Assembly (NCBI RefSeq): GCF_009758205.1
Contig: NZ_WRXN01000014.1
Coordinates: 124,001-188,000 of the forward strand
Length of the DNA stretch: 64,000 nucleotides
Source of the DNA: Chitinophaga tropicalis
GTDB taxonomy: Bacteria > Bacteroidota > Bacteroidia > Chitinophagales > Chitinophagaceae
Reading direction: 5' to 3'
Shown here: one piece after another, positions 33,819 to 41,940 of the stretch
Numbering within the stretch: the stretch's first letter is position 1
Layout: every line of letters begins with the position of its first letter
Notes under the pieces: generated by a model
Seen by the model: only the letters and a program-made list of their open reading frames with translations
The model's database searches: none
What the model was told of the DNA's origin: nothing
Program-made: the position numbers and the translations under genes

Positions 33819-35147
33819 ATGGATACAAGACCTGTTATCATTGCTGGCGCCGGCATTGCCGGGCTTAGCATTGCGTATGAGCTACAGAAAAAAGGAATCC
33901 CCTACGAGATCCTGGAAGCAGGACCCCGCACAGGCGGCCTGATCACCTCCCTCCACAAAGACGGTTATGAGCTGGATGCAGGCCCTAACTCCCTCGCCGC
34001 ATCCCAGGATGTACTGGCATTTATCAGGGAAATAGGACTGGAAAATGAAATGATGGAAGCGTCGGCAGTAAGTAAGAACCGCTTCCTGGTAAGGAATAAC
34101 CAGCTACATGCCATATCCCCCCATCCCCTGAAAATAATCAGATCGAAATATGTGAGCGGCAGCGCCAAATGGCGACTATTCACCGAACAGTTCCGCAAAA
34201 GCATACCTGCCGTCACAGAAGAGTCTGTTACCTCCTTCGTAACCCGCCGCTTCGGTGCAGAAATAGCAGAATACCTGTTTGAACCGGTATTGTCAGGCAT
34301 CTATGCAGGCAACCCCGACCTCTTATCCATACAGGAAGTCCTGCCCATGCTGCCCAAATGGGAAAAAGAATATGGCAGCGTTACCAAAGGATTGATGAAG
34401 AACAAACAGTCCATGGGCGGCCGGAAGATCATCGCTTTCAAAGGCGGCAACCAGACCTTACCCAATAAACTGGCAGCTTTACTGACTGGCTGTATACGGC
34501 TTAACTGCGCCATCACAGGAATTGTCAGAGACACTTCCGGTTACATCGTCCAATATAATGAGAACGGCAACCCGGGCGTACTGAATGCCGGCAGGGTGAT
34601 CTTCACCACACCGGCTTATACCACTGCTGCATTTATTCAGAATATGGACCCTGTACTGGCCGGTATGCTGAACGGCATTCACTATCCTCATATGGGCGTA
34701 TTACACCTTGCCTTTGGTGAAGAAGCCCTGGAAAAAATGCCGGCAGGCTTCGGCTTCCTGATACCTCATGCCGCAGGTAAACATTTCCTGGGCGCTATCT
34801 GCAACTCTGCCATTTTCCCTTCACGTGCCCCGCAGGGTAAAGTGCTGTTCACCATCTTCGTTGGCGGCGCCATGCAGGAACACCTCTTTAAACAAATGGA
34901 TGGTGAACGCCTGCAACAGCAGATCATAAAGGAATTCATGGAAATATTGCAATTGCAGCAGCCGCCCGTATTCCAGCTCTTCAGTGAATGGAAGAAAGCT
35001 ATTCCCCAGTTGAACGTAGGATTTGCGCAGATCAGGGAACAGATCAGGATATTTGAAGAAAGATATCCCGGTATAAGAATAGCCGGTAACTATGTAACAG
35101 GCGTGGCCGTACCGGCTATTATACAGGCCGCCAGGCAATACTCCTGA
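33819..35147 (+). CDS. hemY: Protoporphyrinogen oxidase (FAD type)
   Basis: Oxidises protoporphyrinogen IX (or coproporphyrinogen III) using FAD and O2. The 442 residues begin with the dinucleotide-binding motif 'IIAGAGIAGLSIAYELQKKG' in part, then 'LEAGPRTGGLI', 'ELDAGPNSLA', the membrane/substrate region 'FEPVLSGIYAGNPDLLS' and a C-terminal FAD segment near 'ERYPGIRIAGNYVTGVAVP'. With HemF encoded in the opposite unit and no HemQ in the window, the protoporphyrin-dependent route is the natural reading. Downstream of hemH in the same transcript. Confidence 0.92.
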   Translation: MDTRPVIIAGAGIAGLSIAYELQKKGIPYEILEAGPRTGGLITSLHKDGYELDAGPNSLAASQDVLAFIREIGLENEMMEASAVSKNRFLVRNNQLHAISPHPLKIIRSKYVSGSAKWRLFTEQFRKSIPAVTEESVTSFVTRRFGAEIAEYLFEPVLSGIYAGNPDLLSIQEVLPMLPKWEKEYGSVTKGLMKNKQSMGGRKIIAFKGGNQTLPNKLAALLTGCIRLNCAITGIVRDTSGYIVQYNENGNPGVLNAGRVIFTTPAYTTAAFIQNMDPVLAGMLNGIHYPHMGVLHLAFGEEALEKMPAGFGFLIPHAAGKHFLGAICNSAIFPSRAPQGKVLFTIFVGGAMQEHLFKQMDGERLQQQIIKEFMEILQLQQPPVFQLFSEWKKAIPQLNVGFAQIREQIRIFEERYPGIRIAGNYVTGVAVPAIIQAARQYS

Positions 35148-35182
35148 TATTTAGTTGGCACGCTTTTTTTGCCATTTTTATC

Positions 35183-35920
35183 ATGGCAGGAAAGATCCAC
35201 ATCGGTACATCAGGCTGGAGTTATAAACACTGGAAAGAACGCTTCTATCCGGCAGATCTGAAACCAGTAGAATATCTCGCATATTATGCAGATCATTTTC
35301 AAACTGCAGAGATCAATACCAGCTTCTACCATTTACCAAAACCTTCCACAATAAAAAAATGGGCAGAAACAGTGAACACACGTTTCCGTTTCTGCCCAAA
35401 AATAAGCAGGTATATTACCCACATTAAAAAACTGAACGACCCTGAAGAAACATTACCCCGCTTCTTTGAGATCTTTGACCCCATTCACAAAAGCTTAGGC
35501 CCTGTATTATTGCAACTACCTCCCACACTGGCTTTTCATGAAGAGAAAGTAGCACATTTCTTTGAAGTGCTCCGCCAGTACAAAGGGTATACTTTTGCGC
35601 TGGAACCCCGCCATGATACCTGGCTGGAAGAGAATGCCATCGCCTTGCTGGAAAAATATAAGATCGCCTTTGTAATAGCGGAATCCGGCAATCGCTGGCC
35701 CTATGGAGAGTTTGTTACAGCCAGGCACATTTACATACGTTTTCATGGTCCTGATGGCTCCTATGCAAAGTCTTATGATAACAGGGCACTTAAAAAATAT
35801 GCAGGTAAAATGCTGCAATGGAGTGAAGAAGGACACACTATCTGGGTATTCTTCAACAACGATGGAAACGCATATGCTATTGAAAATGCCGGGACACTGG
35901 CAGAACTGACAAAAACATAA
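35183..35920 (+). CDS. DUF72 family protein
   Basis: The 245 residues match DUF72, a TIM-barrel family of unknown activity: 'HIGTSGWSYKHWKERFYP', 'YLAYYADHFQTAEINTSFYHLP', 'FRFCPKISRYITHIKKL', 'GPVLLQLPPTLAFHEEKVAHF', 'ALEPRHDTW' and 'YIRFHGPDGSYAKSY'. Conserved Glu/Arg and His residues suggest a sugar-phosphate or nucleic-acid-related enzyme, but nothing is proven. It is 35 bp from hemY and 4 bp from the next gene, so it heads a small rightward cluster with an unknown protein and a DNA glycosylase. Confidence 0.9.
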   Translation: MAGKIHIGTSGWSYKHWKERFYPADLKPVEYLAYYADHFQTAEINTSFYHLPKPSTIKKWAETVNTRFRFCPKISRYITHIKKLNDPEETLPRFFEIFDPIHKSLGPVLLQLPPTLAFHEEKVAHFFEVLRQYKGYTFALEPRHDTWLEENAIALLEKYKIAFVIAESGNRWPYGEFVTARHIYIRFHGPDGSYAKSYDNRALKKYAGKMLQWSEEGHTIWVFFNNDGNAYAIENAGTLAELTKT

Positions 35921-35924
35921 ATTT

Positions 35925-36611
35925 ATGAAAACAGTTACCAGGAAAAAGACCGCGCCTGCGCGTAAGAAAACAATAAAGAAAGACCTGTCTGAAACATACA
36001 ACGAGTTTAAAGAATTTAAAGGACGGCAGTATACCGGCATGAAAATAGGCCGTAGCCATAAGTGGAACTACGATGCAGGCGTATGGAAAGAAACAAAGAT
36101 AACGCCTGACCTCTGGGAAATATCTTACGCTGTTACCAAACGCAGGGCAGGACATGCGCCGGAAGGCTCGGGAGTGCCTGTAGGAACAGAATATCACTGG
36201 TATATTATGTCCCATCAGAATGTACGCAAACTGAATGCGAACGACTATACAACTTCTATGTCCGGCCTGAAACTCAAACTGGCCCACAAACGGGCAGATA
36301 AACAGAAATGGAGCATTTCATCCAAAACCCAGCGTAAACACCTCATTGATTTTCTGAAAGAGATCATCGGTCAGCTGGAAAAAGACCCCATTCCACTTGA
36401 TTTTACCTACAACGAAAAAGAGTATATTGGCGAGGCTATTCCTATCGGACAAACTTGTCATGACGGTATCTGTGAAGAACTGGATATTATCCTGAACGAT
36501 GCCAGTATGGGTATCATACGGCGAATGAAGAACGGATGGAAAATAGACGGTGTGGAAGATAAAAAATTTGTCAAAGCTATAGGAGAAGCCATCATTTCAT
36601 CCTATAAATAA
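35925..36611 (+). CDS. Basic protein of unknown function in a DNA-glycosylase cluster
   Basis: I do not recognise a family. The 228 residues begin with a Lys/Arg-rich tail (TRKKTAPARKKTIKKD) that could bind nucleic acid, then a mixed fold with 'GMKIGRSHKWNYDAGVWKETKITPDLWEI', 'YHWYIMSHQNVRKLNANDY' and 'GTEYHWY' as aromatic-rich patches, and a C-terminal segment with two Cys ('GQTCHDGICEELDIIL'). No signal peptide or membrane segment. It is spaced 4 bp from DUF72 and 8 bp from the Fpg/Nei gene, so it is very probably cotranscribed and may work in DNA repair. Confidence 0.7.
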   Translation: MKTVTRKKTAPARKKTIKKDLSETYNEFKEFKGRQYTGMKIGRSHKWNYDAGVWKETKITPDLWEISYAVTKRRAGHAPEGSGVPVGTEYHWYIMSHQNVRKLNANDYTTSMSGLKLKLAHKRADKQKWSISSKTQRKHLIDFLKEIIGQLEKDPIPLDFTYNEKEYIGEAIPIGQTCHDGICEELDIILNDASMGIIRRMKNGWKIDGVEDKKFVKAIGEAIISSYK

Positions 36612-36619
36612 TTAACAAT

Positions 36620-37396
36620 ATGCCCGAGCTACCAGACCTGCAGGTATTCAGTCACAACCTTGACAAAAAATTGTCAGGCAAAGTACTGACCGATGTTACC
36701 GTTCATTCAAAGAAAGCAAAAGACAGCGCTGCCAGTTTTAAAAAAGCCCTGAAAGGCGCAACATTGGATAAAGTATACCGGGAAGGCAAAGAGCTGCGCT
36801 TTAAATTTGATAATAAAGAGATCATGGGAATGCATCTCATGCTGCATGGAAAGCTCTATTTTTTTGAAGAGAAAAATACAAATAAACATACCGTCACAGA
36901 GCTTCTTTTTGAAGACGGCACCGGCCTTGCGCTCACAGATTTTCAGGGCGCAGCCAATCCCTCCCTGAACCCGGAAGAGAAAAATGCCCCGGATGCTTTA
37001 TCAGATGAACTGACAGAAACATACCTGAAAGACCAGTGCAAAAACAAACGTACCCTGATCAAAAAAGTACTGCTCGATCAGCATATAATACGTGGCATAG
37101 GCAATGCTTATGCAGATGAAATATTATGGGATGCTGGCATTTCTCCTTTCTCCGTTTGTAATAAGATACCGGCAGAAAAGATTAAAGCCCTGGCACACTC
37201 AATCAAAAAAGTACTGAAGAACGCTGAGAAGCAGATCAGGAAGGAACATCCTGATATTATAGCAGGAGAGGTGAGGGACTTCATGAAGATCCACAATTCC
37301 AAACAAACACATAGCCCTTCCGGTGCCGCAATTGAACAGAAAGAAATAGGCGGAAGGAAAACATATTACACGGACGAACAGGAACTGTATGAATAA
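36620..37396 (+). CDS. Fpg/Nei-family DNA glycosylase, zincless finger
   Basis: A bifunctional base-excision glycosylase/AP lyase of 258 residues. The N-terminus MPELPDLQVF supplies the catalytic Pro2 and Glu3; the Lys of 'LHGKLYF' matches the conserved beta-turn Lys; the helix-two-turn-helix is 'LLDQHIIRGIGNAYADEILWDAGISP'. The C-terminal finger lacks all four zinc cysteines but keeps a hairpin with Arg ('EIGGRKTYYTDEQ'), as in the zincless finger of NEIL1-type enzymes. Substrate range (oxidised purines or pyrimidines) cannot be told. Last gene of the DUF72 cluster. Confidence 0.88.
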   Translation: MPELPDLQVFSHNLDKKLSGKVLTDVTVHSKKAKDSAASFKKALKGATLDKVYREGKELRFKFDNKEIMGMHLMLHGKLYFFEEKNTNKHTVTELLFEDGTGLALTDFQGAANPSLNPEEKNAPDALSDELTETYLKDQCKNKRTLIKKVLLDQHIIRGIGNAYADEILWDAGISPFSVCNKIPAEKIKALAHSIKKVLKNAEKQIRKEHPDIIAGEVRDFMKIHNSKQTHSPSGAAIEQKEIGGRKTYYTDEQELYE

Positions 37397-37401
37397 TAAT
37401 A

Positions 37402-37438
37402 AGGAAAGGCAGGCATGTCACCTGCCTTTCCTGCTATT
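37402..37438. terminator. Convergent terminator
   Basis: Stem AGGAAAGGCAGG / CCTGCCTTTCCT with a 7-nt loop, between the glycosylase gene and the converging baeRF-like gene. Confidence 0.8.
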
Positions 37439-38896
37439 TTATGCATAGCGGAGAGACGCTGCCATCTGGCTTTCTGCAGGCATCCTCTCTTTGTCAACAA
37501 GAAAGACATTCCCATTATGTAAGATGGTTTGCACAATCACATTGTTCAACAGGCACTCATCTCCCGGTTGCTCCTCATCATGAATGTCCAGCTGATCGGT
37601 TGTTACATCGAACGTACCCCATAAAGTACCGTCTTTCTGAACAAACAGGTTATCTACCTGTCCGTAAGATGCTGCACGGATAACATCATCCGGTATAGAA
37701 GCAGTAAGTGCAGAGGCCGAACCATTATTGTATTTTTCAATAGCCTGCAACAGGCGCTGATCAAAATATGGCTGCATCTTCTCTTTTGCCTGTCTGTATA
37801 TCTCCTGCATGTTCTCATGCTCATAATTTCCTGTCAGCGCTTCATCTGAAATATATTGATAGCGGGATACTTTCCTGTAAATAGGCTGCAGGTAATCTAC
37901 CGACGCCAGCATTAAAGGAATATGTTTATCGTACAACACTTCCTTCCAGACAGTTTTATCTACCTCTTCCAGGTAAAGGGCAATATCAGTTTTATGGTCC
38001 GGGTTGGAGTTCATACCATGATAATTGGCCCCTTCCCCGGCTCCGGAGCTACCTGTTCTGAACAACATCTGGTTACCTTTTTCCTCAAAATGTACAACAT
38101 CCGCAATTCCATCCGGCATTCCTTCCACTTCTACAGGCTGCATACCAAAAGCATCTGCCAGGTAGAGCTGAGCATGGTGCTTGCTGAACACCAGCAGATA
38201 AAACTGTTCTTCCTTTGTTAGTACAGGCAATAACGGCGTCAGCATAAAATGATTATTGCAGTAAACATGCTCATTCACGGTCACAGGCACACGCAGAAAA
38301 CGAAAAGCATCCTTTGTAATAAAACATACCAGTCCCTGTTGCTGCTGCCGCCAGAAAGCGTCATCCCTCAACAGCTCATAACCCGGTTGCAACAGCCGCT
38401 GAATAGTGGATGTGTCTGTTTGCTTTCCTTCCAGCATTTTCTGTGCTTTCTGTAACATACTTTTAAACAGGATAGCGTCCTGTTTTTCGTTAACTTCCTT
38501 ACCGGAAGCATGCGTTGGAAGGTAAATGCTCAGGCATAGGTCTGTGCTGACAGATGCCAGTTCTGCAAAAAGCGCTTTATTCAGGCGCTGTGATATTTCT
38601 TCTGTCCGGATAGCCGGCCGTTCTCCCGCAAATGTCTCTTCAACAGTCTTATCTGCCGGGGCTTCCCGCTTATTTTCCTGTTGCTGTGAAGCCTTTTTGG
38701 CGGTATCCCTGTTAGGATGTCTTACATGGATGCCGGGGGCAAGCTGGTCAGGACCTGTTGTATATTTTTCGGTCATCGCTTCGTCCTGCTTTAATGCTTC
38801 CGGGCTAATGGAGGGCCTTAAGCCTAAACCTTCTTTTCCGCTGCCGGAGGGCTTCCCTTTTATCGGGATGAACCGTCCGTTCCTGTCTTTTCCCAT
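37439..38896 (-). CDS. baeRF-type protein (bacterial relative of peptide chain release factor eRF1)
   Basis: A 485-residue protein that I assign, with moderate confidence, to the bacterial archaeo-eukaryotic release factor families (baeRF, probably family 3) from 'DLCLSIYLPTH', 'KQDAILFKSMLQKAQKML', 'FYLLVFSKHHAQLYLAD' and the C-terminal 'AASYGQVDNLFVQKDGTLWGTFD', an RNase P subunit/L7Ae-like piece. These families are thought to act on ribosomes, perhaps under stress. A disordered, charged N-terminal region (1-100) begins MGKDRNGRFIPIKGKPSG, seen in other Bacteroidota proteins. I start at ATG 38896; a longer frame upstream has no coding look. Confidence 0.55.
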   Translation of the reverse strand: MGKDRNGRFIPIKGKPSGSGKEGLGLRPSISPEALKQDEAMTEKYTTGPDQLAPGIHVRHPNRDTAKKASQQQENKREAPADKTVEETFAGERPAIRTEEISQRLNKALFAELASVSTDLCLSIYLPTHASGKEVNEKQDAILFKSMLQKAQKMLEGKQTDTSTIQRLLQPGYELLRDDAFWRQQQQGLVCFITKDAFRFLRVPVTVNEHVYCNNHFMLTPLLPVLTKEEQFYLLVFSKHHAQLYLADAFGMQPVEVEGMPDGIADVVHFEEKGNQMLFRTGSSGAGEGANYHGMNSNPDHKTDIALYLEEVDKTVWKEVLYDKHIPLMLASVDYLQPIYRKVSRYQYISDEALTGNYEHENMQEIYRQAKEKMQPYFDQRLLQAIEKYNNGSASALTASIPDDVIRAASYGQVDNLFVQKDGTLWGTFDVTTDQLDIHDEEQPGDECLLNNVIVQTILHNGNVFLVDKERMPAESQMAASLRYA

Positions 38897-39026
38897 ATCT
38901 GAGTTTTTTAAATGGCTTAAAATAAAGCTGTACACCAATATCCTGCCAATCCGGCCAAAACAGACACTACTATAACGCTCCATATATCAGAAAACTACCG
39001 TAAATTCAGTATATAAATTCCATCTG

Positions 39027-40157
39027 ATGATTGCAGGGGTCCTAAAAGAACAACCAGGAGAAAACAGGGTTTCTTTAGTGCCGGATATAGTGAAGCAATT
39101 AGGTAAACAGGGAGTGACAGTCTGGATAGAGGAAGATGCGGGCGCCCGTGCATTTTATCCTGATAGTACCTATATACAGGCAGGAGCTGTTATCAAACCC
39201 GCAACCGCTATTATACAGGAAGCGGATATCATTCTAAGCATTCAGGCTCCCCAGAGAACGCTGTGGGAAATGGTGCCGCCGGGAAAGATACTGGCAGGCA
39301 TATATCAGCCATTGTACAACACCGGACTGATGGAGCAGTGGGCGTCCAGGCAGCTCACTACATTCAGCCTGGATACCGTTCCACGAACTACACGGGCACA
39401 GAGTATGGACGTACTCAGCTCTCAGGCCAATATTGCCGGTTATAAAGCAGTGCTGCTGGCAGCAACCAGCTACAGCCGGTATTTTCCCATGTTCATGACC
39501 GCAGCCGGCAGTATTGCTCCCGCAAAAGTGCTGATATTGGGCGCAGGCGTGGCCGGATTGCAGGCAATAGCTACCGCACGCCGTTTAGGCGCGGTAGTTG
39601 AGGTATTTGATACAAGACCGGCAGTAAAAGAAGAAGTGATGAGCCTCGGGGCACGTTTTATCGATGTGGAAGGCGCCGCCGATGTGTCTGCGGCAGGTGG
39701 GTATGCTGTAGAGCAGACAACGGAATACCAGCGCAGGCAACAGGAGAAAATCGCGGCCAGCATTGCCAAAGCGGATATTGTGATCACCACGGCCCAGATA
39801 CCAGGCAAAAAAGCGCCCCTGCTGGTTACAAAGGAAATGCTGGAAACCATGCGCCCCGGTTCCGTGATAGTAGATCTTGCAGCCTCCAGCGGAGGGAACA
39901 CCGCATGGACGAAGAATAATGAAACCGTGCAACAGCAGGGAGTGACCATCATCGGCGATTCTAACCTGCCCTCTTCCATGCCGGCAGATGCCAGCAAACT
40001 TTATGCAAAGAACATCTTCAACTTTTTACAGTTGTTAATAAAAGACGGTGAACCGGTGCTGAATTTTTCTGACGATATTGTGAAAGGGGCCTGTATCACA
40101 CATAGTGGCGCCATCACATACGAGCGGTTACAACAAGCTGATAAGATGAAGATCTGA
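39027..40157 (+). CDS. pntAA: NAD(P) transhydrogenase subunit alpha, NAD-binding part
   Basis: Soluble NAD(H)-binding component (domain I) of the proton-translocating transhydrogenase, which uses the proton gradient to make NADPH. The 376 residues show 'GVLKEQPGENRVSLVPDIVKQL', 'QSMDVLSSQANIAGYKAV', the Rossmann motif 'VLILGAGVAGLQAIATARRLGA' in part, and 'PGSVIVDLAASSGGN'. The alpha subunit is split in two, unlike E. coli PntA, so the membrane part is a separate gene 19 bp downstream. Confidence 0.95.
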   Translation: MIAGVLKEQPGENRVSLVPDIVKQLGKQGVTVWIEEDAGARAFYPDSTYIQAGAVIKPATAIIQEADIILSIQAPQRTLWEMVPPGKILAGIYQPLYNTGLMEQWASRQLTTFSLDTVPRTTRAQSMDVLSSQANIAGYKAVLLAATSYSRYFPMFMTAAGSIAPAKVLILGAGVAGLQAIATARRLGAVVEVFDTRPAVKEEVMSLGARFIDVEGAADVSAAGGYAVEQTTEYQRRQQEKIAASIAKADIVITTAQIPGKKAPLLVTKEMLETMRPGSVIVDLAASSGGNTAWTKNNETVQQQGVTIIGDSNLPSSMPADASKLYAKNIFNFLQLLIKDGEPVLNFSDDIVKGACITHSGAITYERLQQADKMKI

Positions 40158-40176
40158 TCAATAAAATCTTCCTGTT

Positions 40177-40491
40177 ATGAATGTTATTCTTTCCTTTATC
40201 CAGGCCCACCTGGAACTGACCTACGTTGTTATCCTGAGCATCTTCCTTGGCGTAGAAGTGATTTCCCGCGTACCCTCCGTACTGCATACCCCATTGATGA
40301 GCGGCGCCAATGCCATACACGGCGTAGTGATCATCGGGGCCATTATTGTAATGGGACAGGCAGAGGCAGATAATTACCTCGCGCTCATCCTCGGTTTCCT
40401 GGCAGTAATACTGGGAACGCTGAATGTAGTAGGCGGATTCGTAGTGACAGACCGTATGCTTGAAATGTTCAAGTCAAAGAAGACCAAATAA
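40177..40491 (+). CDS. pntAB: NAD(P) transhydrogenase subunit alpha, membrane part
   Basis: A 104-residue inner-membrane protein with about three hydrophobic helices ('LELTYVVILSIFLGVEVI', 'AIHGVVIIGAIIVMG', 'LALILGFLAVILGTLNVVGGFVVT'), equal to the C-terminal membrane domain of E. coli PntA. 'HTPLMSGANAIHG' and 'GGFVVTDRML' are conserved marks. It sits between pntAA (19 bp) and pntB (6 bp). Confidence 0.95.
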   Translation: MNVILSFIQAHLELTYVVILSIFLGVEVISRVPSVLHTPLMSGANAIHGVVIIGAIIVMGQAEADNYLALILGFLAVILGTLNVVGGFVVTDRMLEMFKSKKTK

Positions 40492-40497
40492 TCTGAT

Positions 40498-41892
40498 ATG
40501 CTATCACTGATTTATCTGACAGGCTCTGTTACATTCATTGTAGGATTAAAGATGCTGAGCAACCCGGCTACTGCACGCCGGGGAAATGCAGTGGCAGCAG
40601 CCGGTATGACCCTGGCAATATTAGGGACCATTTTCCTGTATGAGCACAATGGCCGGCATTTGCGTAATTACGGTTGGATCACAGCAGGTTTGCTGATCGG
40701 TGGCGTAATAGGTTTTCTTTCCGCCAAACGTGTAAAGATGACCGCTATGCCCGAAATGGTAAGCCTCTTCAATGGCATGGGCGGCGCCTGTGCAGCGCTG
40801 ATCTCCGTAGTAGAGTTCAACCACATGATACGGGCATTTTCCGGAGGCGTTGAGATCGACCATCTGCAGCTGCTGATCGTTTTCGCAGGACTGATCATCG
40901 GCGCAGTATCTTTTGCCGGATCTGTCATCGCATGGGGAAAGTTGAACGGGAATATCAAAGATATCACCTTTGGCGGTCAGCATATCTTCAACATCTCATT
41001 ACTGGCAGTGATGCTGATACTGTCAGTGTATGTCATAGCTGCACAGCCTCCGTTTACAGGAATACTGTTTGCCCTGATCCTGCTGTTATCCCTCGTGTAC
41101 GGGGTCTTCTTTGTATTACCTATAGGCGGCGCCGATATGCCCGTAGTGATTTCCCTGCTTAACTCATTCACCGGTGTGGCAGCAGCCTGCGGCGGCTTCC
41201 TGTATAATAATCCCGTAATGCTGACCGGCGGTATCCTGGTAGGATCAGCAGGCAGCATCCTTACCATCCTGATGTGCAAAGCCATGAACCGTTCCCTCAA
41301 AAATGTGCTGATAGGCTCCTTTGGCGGAACACATGGAGGAGGCACTGCAAAAGAGCAGGGAGCCTATAAGGAGATCAGTAATGCCGATATGGCTGTAGTA
41401 CTGGCCTATGCCCATAAAGTGATGATAGTGCCCGGTTACGGGCTGGCCGTGGCCCAGGCCCAGCATGCCTGTCACGAGCTGGAAAACCTGCTGGAAGCAA
41501 GAGGTGTGGAAGTAAGGTATGCCATCCATCCCGTAGCAGGACGTATGCCCGGACATATGAACGTATTACTGGCAGAAGCAGACGTGCCCTATGAAAAGCT
41601 GCTGGAAATGGAACAGGCCAACGGTCAGTTCAACACCACCGATGTTGTGCTGGTGCTGGGGGCCAATGATGTTGTTAACCCCGCCGCAAAAAAAGACCCC
41701 GCCAGCCCTATCTACGGTATGCCAATCCTGGAAGTAGAGAATGCCAGGATGGTAGTTGTAAATAAACGCAGCATGAAACCTGGTTACGCAGGGATAGAGA
41801 ACGATCTTTTTTTTCAACCCAAAACCTCCATGCTTTTCGGAGACGCCAAACATGTGTTACAGCAGCTGGTAGCAGAAATAGCGCAGATCTGA
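40498..41892 (+). CDS. pntB: NAD(P) transhydrogenase subunit beta
   Basis: Inner-membrane subunit with the proton channel and the NADP(H)-binding domain III. The 464 residues hold about eight to nine membrane helices (1-270) and a C-terminal soluble domain with 'VPGYGLAVAQAQHACHELENLL', 'AIHPVAGRMPGHMNVLLAEA', 'VVLVLGANDVVNPAA' and 'VVNKRSMKPGYAGIEN'. All are family hallmarks. Third gene of the pnt operon. Confidence 0.96.
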   Translation: MLSLIYLTGSVTFIVGLKMLSNPATARRGNAVAAAGMTLAILGTIFLYEHNGRHLRNYGWITAGLLIGGVIGFLSAKRVKMTAMPEMVSLFNGMGGACAALISVVEFNHMIRAFSGGVEIDHLQLLIVFAGLIIGAVSFAGSVIAWGKLNGNIKDITFGGQHIFNISLLAVMLILSVYVIAAQPPFTGILFALILLLSLVYGVFFVLPIGGADMPVVISLLNSFTGVAAACGGFLYNNPVMLTGGILVGSAGSILTILMCKAMNRSLKNVLIGSFGGTHGGGTAKEQGAYKEISNADMAVVLAYAHKVMIVPGYGLAVAQAQHACHELENLLEARGVEVRYAIHPVAGRMPGHMNVLLAEADVPYEKLLEMEQANGQFNTTDVVLVLGANDVVNPAAKKDPASPIYGMPILEVENARMVVVNKRSMKPGYAGIENDLFFQPKTSMLFGDAKHVLQQLVAEIAQI

Positions 41893-41940
41893 GCGCATGG
41901 TCTATCGGCTAAATTTCAGTATTTTGCCGCAAAAAGCGGG

